Made by a program: the position numbers and the translations under genes. Of a DNA stretch of 27,973 nucleotides, positions 14,984-22,261 are shown piece by piece (the stretch's first letter is position 1; each line of letters opens with the position of its first letter). The notes below the pieces were generated by a model, which saw only the letters and a list, made by a program, of their open reading frames with translations, did no database searches and was not told where the DNA came from. This DNA is from CAYLHB01 sp041908795 (GTDB lineage: Bacteria; Patescibacteriota; Minisyncoccia; Phycocordibacterales; UBA12088). The stretch spans positions 1 to 27,973 of the forward strand of contig JAYRER010000045.1 in NCBI GenBank assembly GCA_041908795.1. Reading direction: 5' to 3'.

Positions 14984-15014
14984 TAGGTATCGTAGGAACG
15001 AGGCCTACTAACGC
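14977..15014 (+). terminator. Hairpin overlapping the stop of the 11969 gene
   Basis: GCGTTAGTAGG (14977-14987) and CCTACTAACGC (15004-15014) form a perfect 11-bp stem. The 16-base loop contains a second small stem, TCGT-AGGA-ACGA. The left arm overlaps the TAG stop codon. There is no T-run, so it may be a Rho-independent terminator of unusual type, an mRNA 3'-end stabiliser or both. Confidence 0.6.
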
Positions 15015-15177
15015 CCTGCCCCATTCCGCATAGCACACTACTTATTGTGCGCATTACCAGTGATAGACCCAGGAGGAAGTGCGTCACTGACAAAGGGCGT
15101 TCAATGAACGAGACACCGTATGAGCGCCGACGAGTCACCGAGCGGAACGGAAATTGTGACGAATGTGCACCGCTTCT

Positions 15178-16635
15178 CTACAGGAGCGTGTCTTTGCGCG
15201 GAAAAAGTGTCTCCGGAAGGCTGTTCGTTGTCACCGCGTCGCGGATTGAAGCTGCGACGTTTGGTAAAAAGGGCGTAATTTGGACGGCAACCTTATGTAG
15301 GTGACGCACAAGTCGCTCAATGTCTTCGAGTGCTTGAGTGTGCGTCGCATGGTTTTTTACGGTCCTGTAAGGCTGGTGCTCCTGCATATATGCGTCACCC
15401 TTTCCAATATGCTCAAAGATGAGATCCATTGCCCTGTTGAAGGCAAACTTTTCAATCTCACTCCCCACCGCGTCTTCATAGACTTCGTCCTCGGTTCGCA
15501 AAACCACCGGTGCGGTGAGGTGAGTGACGGCAAGCTTCATCACACGCGCGGTGAAATTGCCAAGCCCATTGGCGAGATTAGCATTGTACGCATCATGAAA
15601 GCGCGCCTTCGTCACATCGGAATCCTCGAACGGTGACACCTCGCGAGTGAAAAAGTAGCGGACAGCCTCTCCTCCGTACTCTTCGATCAGTTCGAACGGG
15701 TCAATGACATTACCGAGCGATTTACTCATCTTCGCTCCATCAACGGTGAGGTAGGCGTGCGCAAATATCGTGGTCGGAAGCCGCTCTCCTGCGGAGAGGA
15801 GGAACGCAGGCCAATAGAGCGCGTGGAAACGGGTGATACCCTTCCCTATCACATGAATGATCTCGTCGGCACTCCTCCAGTGACGCTCATACCGCTCACT
15901 CTTGTCAGAGTAGCCCAGCGCGGTAATATAGTTACTCAAGGCGTCAACCCAGACGTACATGACTTGTGATGGGTCATCCGGTACCTCTATACCCCACCCA
16001 TGCATGCGTGCCTTATTGCGAGAAATGCTCAAATCTTCCAGTCCGCCCGCAAGAAAAGCGAGGAGTTCCCTTCGTCTGGTTTCAGGCACCACACGTACCT
16101 CGTCTCGCTCAAGAAGAGTACGGAGGCGATCCGTGTAGGTGCTCAAGCGGAAGAAGTAGTTTTCCTCCTCCACATGCTCGAGCGATGCTTGAGGGTGCTC
16201 CGGACACTGCCCATCCACCAAATCTTTTTCGAGTTTAAACTCCTCGCACCCGACACAGTAGCGACCGACATATCGTTTTTTATAGATGTCCTCGGGCTTG
16301 CATGAACGCCAGAGCTTGGTAGCACCTTCTCGGTGTCGCTCATCTACCGATGTGCGAATGAAATCATCATTGGTGATGGAGAGTTTGCTGAGGAGCTCAA
16401 CAAAGCGTTGTGAGTGACGAGCGACATAGGAGGCAACAGGTTCGTTCTCCTCCTCCGCTTTCTGGACATTCTTAAACGCGTTGTCGTCGGTACCACAGAG
16501 AAAAAAAGTGTCGTTACCACGCAGACGATGGTACCGCGCCAAGACATCGGCAAGCACGTACTCTTCCGCGTGCCCGATGTGGGGAGAAGCGTTTACGTAT
16601 GGTATCGCAGCCGTGACGAAGACTCGCTTACTCAT
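15178..16635 (-). CDS. metG: Methionine--tRNA ligase
   Basis: 485 residues. This class I synthetase charges tRNA-Met. The HIGH motif is PHIGHA (His19-His22) and the KMSKS loop is AKMSKSLGNVIDP at about 300-312. A single zinc knuckle is suggested by Cys127, Cys130, Cys144 and His147 in the connective peptide. The LFLCGTDDNAF-like segment (here FFLCGTDDNAF) is the family's GTDEH region. The C-terminal tRNA-binding (EMAPII-type) domain of longer MetRS forms is missing. The ATG overlaps the stop of the upstream gene in ATGA, so translation is coupled. The plus-strand neighbour ends near 14983, leaving about 195 bases without a gene between the two ends. Confidence 0.96.
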   Translation of the reverse strand: MSKRVFVTAAIPYVNASPHIGHAEEYVLADVLARYHRLRGNDTFFLCGTDDNAFKNVQKAEEENEPVASYVARHSQRFVELLSKLSITNDDFIRTSVDERHREGATKLWRSCKPEDIYKKRYVGRYCVGCEEFKLEKDLVDGQCPEHPQASLEHVEEENYFFRLSTYTDRLRTLLERDEVRVVPETRRRELLAFLAGGLEDLSISRNKARMHGWGIEVPDDPSQVMYVWVDALSNYITALGYSDKSERYERHWRSADEIIHVIGKGITRFHALYWPAFLLSAGERLPTTIFAHAYLTVDGAKMSKSLGNVIDPFELIEEYGGEAVRYFFTREVSPFEDSDVTKARFHDAYNANLANGLGNFTARVMKLAVTHLTAPVVLRTEDEVYEDAVGSEIEKFAFNRAMDLIFEHIGKGDAYMQEHQPYRTVKNHATHTQALEDIERLVRHLHKVAVQITPFLPNVAASIRDAVTTNSLPETLFPRKDTLL

Positions 16636-17738
16636 ACCTGCTCTTCTCCGCGAAACTCGGCGAGAGTTCGCTCTTTTTTCTTCATAATGTCGGTGACGTA
16701 CTCTTGGAGAGCCGCCGCAACAGGTACCGCTACAAGAATTCCCAAGAACCCGCCCAGCTGTGCACCTACAATGATTGCGAGGATTACCACAAGGGGAGGC
16801 ACGCCGAGCACTTTCTGGACGACCATTGGGTATATGATGTTTCCCTGCACTTGATTAACGAAGAAGTAGAGAGCGATCACCCACAGAGCTAGAGGAACAC
16901 CACCCCCAAAGAACGAGAGCGCGACTGCAGGTATCGCCGCAAGAATGGAACCGAAAACCGGGATGAGCTCAAAGAGAGCGGCTACGACCGCGAGTATGAA
17001 GGGGTATCGCACATCAAACCAGATGCTAAGCACCAAAAGGCCAAAGTAAATGAGTGCCCCTACTATGAAAGAGAGTACCAGCTGGCCTTGAAACCAACGA
17101 CCCATTTTGCGCTGACTCCTTCGCCAGAGGTTAAGTACGTAGCGCTGGTGACGAATGGGACTCACGAGCCTTAAAAAGTCGTCAACCCCTTGGTCTTGAA
17201 CGGCAAAGTAAAACGAGAGCACCGCAATGAGTGAAAATGAAATGAGTCCACCGAAAATGGTTCCCGCAACAGCGAGCAGTCCTGCGGATGATGCGGTGAG
17301 GAGTCCTTGAAGCTTGAGAATATCCTGCGCGTATGCGGGAAGCGATTGGGTTGACGCGCCCACAGTTGCAGTATCAAGACCAAACGTTGCGAGATACTTT
17401 GGTGCCATTGCGAGAAGTGCGTTCGCTTCTCGCAGGAGCGGCGGCATGAAGAAGTAGAACAAGACACTCAAGAGCCCCGCCGTCGCAAGATAGATGAGCA
17501 CCACTGCGAGGATACGCCCAAGCCCCCAGCGCACCAACTTCTGTGCCAATGGCTCAATCGCCGAGGCGAGCACGATCGCCGTTACTACAATAAGGATGAG
17601 GTCTCGCAGGTAGTATGCAAGTGCAAAGCCAATCAGTATCAACACGCCGTAGAATACCGTTTGCGGAGTTATGGTGACTGAAAGGGGTTGATCGTTCATG
17701 TCATCCATCATACACGGTGCGTCGCTACTTGGGAACAT
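16632..17738 (-). CDS. AI-2E family transporter (PerM-like membrane protein)
   Basis: 368 residues. Seven to eight membrane segments are visible, at about 27-42, 46-62, 75-97, 155-185, 225-247, 250-280, 285-310 and 325-355. The C-terminal part has family-typical stretches: PFILAVVAALFELIPVFGSILAAIPA, then NQVQGNIIYPMVV and LGGFLGILVAVPVAAALQEYV. Members have been linked to autoinducer-2 export or Na+/H+ exchange, but the substrate here is unknown. The ATG at 17738 is the first of several (17708, 17699 also possible); a TGTCATAGT element just before 17738 would fit a leaderless start but with only 5 bases of spacing. The gene overlaps metG by 4 bases. Confidence 0.85.
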   Translation of the reverse strand: MFPSSDAPCMMDDMNDQPLSVTITPQTVFYGVLILIGFALAYYLRDLILIVVTAIVLASAIEPLAQKLVRWGLGRILAVVLIYLATAGLLSVLFYFFMPPLLREANALLAMAPKYLATFGLDTATVGASTQSLPAYAQDILKLQGLLTASSAGLLAVAGTIFGGLISFSLIAVLSFYFAVQDQGVDDFLRLVSPIRHQRYVLNLWRRSQRKMGRWFQGQLVLSFIVGALIYFGLLVLSIWFDVRYPFILAVVAALFELIPVFGSILAAIPAVALSFFGGGVPLALWVIALYFFVNQVQGNIIYPMVVQKVLGVPPLVVILAIIVGAQLGGFLGILVAVPVAAALQEYVTDIMKKKERTLAEFRGEEQV

Positions 17739-17756
17739 ACGCCACTATGACAACAT

Positions 17757-17785
17757 TTGCAGTTTTATTACTTATGTGCTATAAT
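17757..17785 (+). promoter_or_regulatory. Strong promoter of the Cys-rich exported protein gene
   Basis: TGC-TATAAT (17777-17785) is a perfect extended -10; TTGCAG (17757-17762) is a partial -35 at 17 bases. The start near 17792 gives a leader of about 28 bases with AAGGAG (17808-17813) 6 bases before the ATG. Confidence 0.7.
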
Positions 17786-17819
17786 AACACAAGGTGTACC
17801 ATGTACAGAAGGAGTTGCC

Positions 17820-18257
17820 ATGCGAGTCCTCGCTTTCGCACTGATTGGTGCGTGTTTGCTCCTGAAATTTTGCTACGAGACTGAACACTCTCGTACCAAC
17901 ATGGAGGCGGCTGCACTCCACGAGGCTTGGTGCCAAGTCACCGAACAACATCTCGGCGTTGGTCTTGAAGCGACGCTACGGACAGCAGAACGACTCGTGT
18001 ACGTGAACCAGAGTCTCAATAGTGGCTCGCAGCCTCACAAACTAGCCGCTTTCTGCAACACCTACAAGGACGTTGTCACCAACCTACAGGAGGTGGTGGG
18101 CCTGTTTATTGTAGTAGCGAAAAAGTACCAACATGAGTGTAGAAAACCGCTTTCCGACGACACGCTACGGCAAGTCGTCACGCTCAGAAAATTGCTACAA
18201 GGAACGGGGGATGCAACCCGAACCGTATTGGCAACGTGTGCCAGTACAGAAATATAA
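17820..18257 (+). CDS. Short Cys-rich putative exported or lipid-anchored protein
   Basis: 145 residues from the ATG at 17820, chosen for its AAGGAG SD. Residues 1-18 are hydrophobic and contain LIGAC (Cys12), a loose lipobox; the hydrophobic stretch is short for a lipoprotein signal, so a signal anchor is also possible. The mature part looks all-helical. Cysteines at 38, 79, 107 and 140 are well spaced for two disulfides outside the membrane. No family was recognised. It is a stand-alone unit with the strongest-looking promoter in the window, a good SD and a 10-bp terminator hairpin, suggesting high expression. It lies between two divergent or convergent synthetase operons with no evident functional link. 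Confidence 0.7.
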   Translation: MRVLAFALIGACLLLKFCYETEHSRTNMEAAALHEAWCQVTEQHLGVGLEATLRTAERLVYVNQSLNSGSQPHKLAAFCNTYKDVVTNLQEVVGLFIVVAKKYQHECRKPLSDDTLRQVVTLRKLLQGTGDATRTVLATCASTEI

Positions 18258-18270
18258 CGCTCATCCGCGT

Positions 18271-18296
18271 CAAAGGGGCCACTGGAGGCCCCTTTG
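18271..18296. terminator. Bidirectional terminator between the Cys-rich gene and glyS
   Basis: CAAAGGGGCC-ACTGGA-GGCCCCTTTG is a perfect 10-bp stem with a 6-base loop between convergent genes, 13 bases past the plus-strand stop and 12 past the glyS stop. No long T-run follows; AAAG/CTTT at the stem ends provides only short U stretches on either strand. Confidence 0.8.
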
Positions 18297-18308
18297 CTCT
18301 AGGGGCAA

Positions 18309-19667
18309 CTATTCACTCAGCACCTTCACCACCTCGCTGATCGGCACACGCTGCTGCTCCCCCGTATCTCGGCTACGCACCGTTACCGTGTCGTCTTTTT
18401 GGGTATCAAAATCTATGGTGACACAGTGGGGAGTGCCGATTTCGTCCTGTCTACGGTAGCGTTTGCCTATGTTGCCATTGTCATCAAACACTATTTGCGG
18501 AATCCATTTCTTGAGTGTCGTATACACATCGCGCGCTTTTGCAACAAGTTCAGGCTTATTTTTTAAAAGAGGAAACACCGCGGCCTTAACAGGCGCCAGA
18601 TGCTTCGGAAAACGAAGCACGGTACGTTCCTCACCGTTCATCACATCGGTTTCATATGCTTTCGAAATGACGGCGAGCACGTGGCGGCCAAGACCGAATG
18701 TCGGCTCGATGACGTGCGGAACAAATCGCTCTTCGGAAGACGGGTCGTGGTAGCGCACATCAACGCCGGAGTGCTCCATGTGACGCGAAAGGTCGTGGTC
18801 TGTCCGGTACGCACAACCGGCAATTTCCTTGTAGCCGAACGGGTACTTGAAGTAGAAGTCCATCGTCCGCTTGCTGTAGTGGGCGAGCTCATCAGGACCT
18901 ATCTCAACCTCTTTGATATCATCAGGTGCAAACCCGAGTGCCGCAAACCACCGGTGCATTTCGTTGCGCCAATACTCGAATCGCTCCCGCCACTCATCCG
19001 CGCGGAGGAAATATTCGAACTCCATGATCTCAAGCTCGCGGACCCGAAAGATAAAGTCACGCGGAGCTATTTCGTTTCTAAACGACCTCCCGATCTGGGC
19101 GATACCGAACGGCAGTTTCGGATGGTACGAGTCAATGATATTCTTGAAGTTGGTGAACATGCCCGCAGCGGTTTCAGGCCGCAGGTATACCGGCAACTCG
19201 CCCTCCTCGGTCGAACCCACACTGGTCTTGAACATCATGTTGAACTGTTGTGGCTCGGAAAGCTCAGTTCCCACCGGACTCTTTAGTCCGTGTTCTCTGA
19301 TGAGCGCCGCAAGCTCGTGGAGCGGCTTTCCATCGGCGGCAATACCGGCATCTTCGAGTAAGTGGTCGGCGCGGTATCTACGCTTTGTTACCTTGTCCTC
19401 CACGAGGGGATCGTGGAATCCCTCAACGTGGCCACTCGCCTCCCACACCTTGGGGTTCATGAGGATAGCGGAGTCAATGCCATACATGTCCTCGCGTTCC
19501 TCGACAAACATGCGCCACCAGAGCACCTCGATGTTCTTCTTAAGCGTAAGACCCAAGGGTCCGTAGTCCCACGTTCCCGCCAGCCCGCCGTAGATTTCGG
19601 AGCCCTGGAATATAAAACCTTTACGCTTAGAGAGCGCTACGATATCGTCGAGTGTAGTGGGCTTCAT
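18309..19667 (-). CDS. glyS: Glycine--tRNA ligase, alpha2 (eukaryote/archaea-like) type
   Basis: 452 residues. This class II synthetase charges tRNA-Gly. GFIFQGSEIYGGLAGTWDYGP (17-37) is the N-terminal signature of the homodimeric form. YLRPETAAG (161-169), motif 2 FRNEIAPRD (196-204) and motif 3 EPTFGLGRHV (321-330) are present. The C-terminal anticodon-binding domain starts near 360. The separate alpha/beta subunit enzyme of many bacteria is a different family; the single-chain type is seen in several other bacteria too. The ATG lies 17 bases after the stop of the 657-residue surface protein gene, with GAGGG about 13 bases upstream, so it is probably read from that gene's promoter. A strong hairpin ends the unit at 18271-18296. 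Confidence 0.95.
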   Translation of the reverse strand: MKPTTLDDIVALSKRKGFIFQGSEIYGGLAGTWDYGPLGLTLKKNIEVLWWRMFVEEREDMYGIDSAILMNPKVWEASGHVEGFHDPLVEDKVTKRRYRADHLLEDAGIAADGKPLHELAALIREHGLKSPVGTELSEPQQFNMMFKTSVGSTEEGELPVYLRPETAAGMFTNFKNIIDSYHPKLPFGIAQIGRSFRNEIAPRDFIFRVRELEIMEFEYFLRADEWRERFEYWRNEMHRWFAALGFAPDDIKEVEIGPDELAHYSKRTMDFYFKYPFGYKEIAGCAYRTDHDLSRHMEHSGVDVRYHDPSSEERFVPHVIEPTFGLGRHVLAVISKAYETDVMNGEERTVLRFPKHLAPVKAAVFPLLKNKPELVAKARDVYTTLKKWIPQIVFDDNGNIGKRYRRQDEIGTPHCVTIDFDTQKDDTVTVRSRDTGEQQRVPISEVVKVLSE

Positions 19668-19684
19668 TGTGGTATATGGACCCT

Positions 19685-21658
19685 CTATTCTGCTACGACA
19701 CCACTATCGGTGGCAAACGCAGGATCGGTCGAAAGTCGAGTCGTGAGGTCCGTGTAGGTGGTTTCTATCATATTACCCGTGAATCGGTCAACTCCGCGAA
19801 GTGTTTGGGACGTAAGCAAGGGAACCACACTGCCTCTCTGCGACACACTTGGTGTAAAAGCTACTTGAAATGCTACTTGAGGAGCTTGTGACGAAAAACC
19901 GGTTCCGGAGGGCGTATCGCCGACTTGCCATGAAATCGTACGACTTTTTTCATCAAAACGAACCTGTGCTCCCTCAGGTGACACTTTGTTTTCCCATGTG
20001 ACATACACGGGAAGCGTAGCGGTAAACTCGGTCTCGCGCACATCGTTGGTTGTGTTTGTAAGTGACCACAGTACCGTATACGTTGTCGGCTCATCAACTT
20101 TGGGAGGTACCGTACCCGTGTTTTCAAAAGGCCCTTCACTCCACACGACCCGCGCACTAGGTTTGAGCGCGGTTCCAAATCGGACAATGCCGGCACTGTA
20201 TCGTTCGAGTGTTTCGGGCACATTACTTTCACCACTACGTGTTGCTTTTGCGGTTACCTCCACTTCCATTGAAGGATTACGGATACTACTTTCTTGAGCA
20301 AGTTCAAGAGTATTGAATGAGAACTCCAGTGTGCCTGTTTCTCCAGGTGCAATACGTTCGAGCTCCCCTGCGGTATGCTTCGTCCACAAAAGCGTATTGT
20401 CAACAGATTTGTAGAAACCCTTTTTGGTAATCACCGATTGTCTATCAAGAAACTCGCTCTGCAACTTGACCATAACCTCCACATCTGAAAGCGCGTACTC
20501 AAGATTGTTCTTCCATGCCACACTTCCGTTTATGTTTTTCCCGTGAGTCACGACTACATTGTCTTTTTGACCATTTAAGAGGAGTTCGAGATCGAGAAAG
20601 GGGCGAGCGAGAGAGACTGTGTGGAGCCCCGACTGAAACACTCCAGCAAGAGTGTTCGTTGTACCTTTATTACCCACCTCAAAACGAAATACCCGATCCT
20701 CCCCCCCTTCTCCCACCAGAGTACCGGAAATGGTAAGTTCCTTTTTTGAGCCAAATGGCATATCGCCAAGTGTCCAGTACTCATTACCCTCGGTCGCTTT
20801 CGGTTCGACCGACTTAATCTGAAATCCTGGAGGGTACACTGCACGAAACGCAACATCTCGTACCGGATTTGTTGCGGTATTCGCGAGCACTACCGTAAGA
20901 GTAAGTGACTGCCCGCTCGTAAGCTCACCCACTCCTTTCACTGAAAGTGAAAGTGGAGCGCGGGCGAGAAGCACTGTGGTGCTACTGTGCGAGGTGAAAG
21001 CGGTATCCGAATCTGCGAGACGGTACCCGAGCGATGTTCCAATCGTCTGCGTCGTCTCTTCTGGTCCGAAGAGTACCGCCCGAATGGTGGCAGTCTTGCT
21101 CTCACGCGGTCCTATCGTGCCGAGCGATTCGCGATATTCGGTGAGCGCAATATCAGCGTTAGTGGGAGAGCGCGCACCGGGGGGAAATTGCACACGTAGG
21201 TCCGTGGCAAGGAGCGGAACAAGATTGGGGTTGTTAATCGTAAGCGTGAGGAGCACCTCGTCACCGGCACCCACCGAGGGAGGGCCGCTCCATGAGAGAA
21301 TCGGATTGCGTACCTCCGATCTCCCAGAGTAGTACATGTAGCCGGCAATGCCTACCGCGCCCAGAAAAAAGAGACTGCTCGCCGCAAGCACCGTGACGGT
21401 GAATTTTTTTAGTAAACTCGAGCGGACGGGGACACGCGCCATACGTGGTGATTCCTGCGGAGGAGTCCACGGATCATTCGCAACCAAGATTTCCTCCGAC
21501 GTATCCTCACTTGGTGAAGCTACATCACCCTGCCTCCACACAGATTCCACCTCGTAGGCATCCTCATGGAGTGGTCGCCGTTGATGTATAGTGCTTTCTC
21601 CTCGCTTGGAGTAAATGCGCTTACGCAGTTTTTCGATACCACTCTCGGATTCCGTCAT
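19685..21658 (-). CDS. Membrane-anchored surface protein with DUF11-like repeats
   Basis: 657 residues. A hydrophilic N-terminal tail (1-84) precedes one membrane segment at about 86-110, so the tail is cytoplasmic and the remaining 545 residues are outside. The outer part is a series of beta-sandwich repeats resembling DUF11/CARDB units: VGAGDEVLLTLTINNPNLVPLLATDLRVQFP (about 128-158), LTSGQSLTLTVVLANTATNPVRDVAFRAVYPPGF (about 240-275) and VDEPTTYTVLWSLTNTTNDVRETEFTATLP (about 525-555). Lys/Arg-Lys clusters flank the membrane segment on the inside. The function is unknown; a structural or adhesion role is inferred. The start is fixed by an extended -10 six bases upstream. glyS follows 17 bases later, an odd pairing of surface protein and synthetase. 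Confidence 0.8.
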   Translation of the reverse strand: MTESESGIEKLRKRIYSKRGESTIHQRRPLHEDAYEVESVWRQGDVASPSEDTSEEILVANDPWTPPQESPRMARVPVRSSLLKKFTVTVLAASSLFFLGAVGIAGYMYYSGRSEVRNPILSWSGPPSVGAGDEVLLTLTINNPNLVPLLATDLRVQFPPGARSPTNADIALTEYRESLGTIGPRESKTATIRAVLFGPEETTQTIGTSLGYRLADSDTAFTSHSSTTVLLARAPLSLSVKGVGELTSGQSLTLTVVLANTATNPVRDVAFRAVYPPGFQIKSVEPKATEGNEYWTLGDMPFGSKKELTISGTLVGEGGEDRVFRFEVGNKGTTNTLAGVFQSGLHTVSLARPFLDLELLLNGQKDNVVVTHGKNINGSVAWKNNLEYALSDVEVMVKLQSEFLDRQSVITKKGFYKSVDNTLLWTKHTAGELERIAPGETGTLEFSFNTLELAQESSIRNPSMEVEVTAKATRSGESNVPETLERYSAGIVRFGTALKPSARVVWSEGPFENTGTVPPKVDEPTTYTVLWSLTNTTNDVRETEFTATLPVYVTWENKVSPEGAQVRFDEKSRTISWQVGDTPSGTGFSSQAPQVAFQVAFTPSVSQRGSVVPLLTSQTLRGVDRFTGNMIETTYTDLTTRLSTDPAFATDSGVVAE

Positions 21659-21664
21659 ACCTAG

Positions 21665-21673
21665 AGTATACCA
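21665..21673 (-). promoter_or_regulatory. Extended -10 promoter, leaderless, of the 657-residue surface protein gene
   Basis: On the minus strand TGGTATACT is a strong extended -10. Six bases follow and then the ATG at 21658. It lies in the 18-base gap after recO, so this gene and glyS can be transcribed separately from ileS-recO. There is no SD. Confidence 0.6.
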
Positions 21674-21676
21674 AAG

Positions 21677-22261
21677 TTAGAGGTGAGACTCCCGCAACGC
21701 CTCATTCACACTGCGAATAAGTGTCCGCAGGTCGCTTTGCACCATGGTGTGCACTTCATACGAAGTTGTGTGAATCAGGTGTGATGTTTCTTGGGTAACC
21801 CGCAAGTAGCCCTGCGCAGCGAGGAGTCGCGCAACGAGGAGTGCTTCGCGAAGCCGCACACTTGCAACATCGGTTTCCCCACATAACGCCATAAAGCCTC
21901 CACACAACAAAGCGTACGTTCCACATGGATCCCCCTCACCGCGCACCAATCTAAGTGTGAGCGCACGTACACGACGGAGGGCGGCACGCACAACCAGACT
22001 TTCACTCCCACACACCCCCTCAACCTCGCGTGCGTTGACCAAACGCCAGACATCCCTACCACGCACCAAGGTCACCTGCACCTGTGCTCCGTCAGTAACG
22101 AGGTAGCGAAGCTTCGATCTTTCAAGACGGATACCCTGCGCGTGAGCCCGCACGAGCCCATGCGTCTCCGTGAGTAACGTGAGTACCTTGTTCGCCTCCC
22201 CTTCAGGCGCACTTCCGAGCACAAAGGCGTGGAGGGAGATGAGCGTGTGCATGATACTCAC
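21677..22261 (-). CDS. recO: DNA repair protein RecO
   Basis: 194 residues, shorter than the roughly 240 of E. coli RecO. The N-terminal OB fold is recognisable (AFVLGSAPEGEANKVLTLLTETHGLVRAHAQGIR, then LRYLVTDGAQVQVTLVRGRDVWRLVNA). The helical C-terminal part is present but the four-Cys zinc site of many RecO proteins is not. RecO loads RecA onto SSB-coated DNA, and both partners are encoded in this window. The GTG at 22261 overlaps the ileS stop in GTGA; an ATG three codons later is the alternative. Transcription is expected from the ileS promoter. Assignment rests on the N-terminal pattern, so a moderate level of doubt remains. Confidence 0.8.
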   Translation of the reverse strand: MSIMHTLISLHAFVLGSAPEGEANKVLTLLTETHGLVRAHAQGIRLERSKLRYLVTDGAQVQVTLVRGRDVWRLVNAREVEGVCGSESLVVRAALRRVRALTLRLVRGEGDPCGTYALLCGGFMALCGETDVASVRLREALLVARLLAAQGYLRVTQETSHLIHTTSYEVHTMVQSDLRTLIRSVNEALRESHL

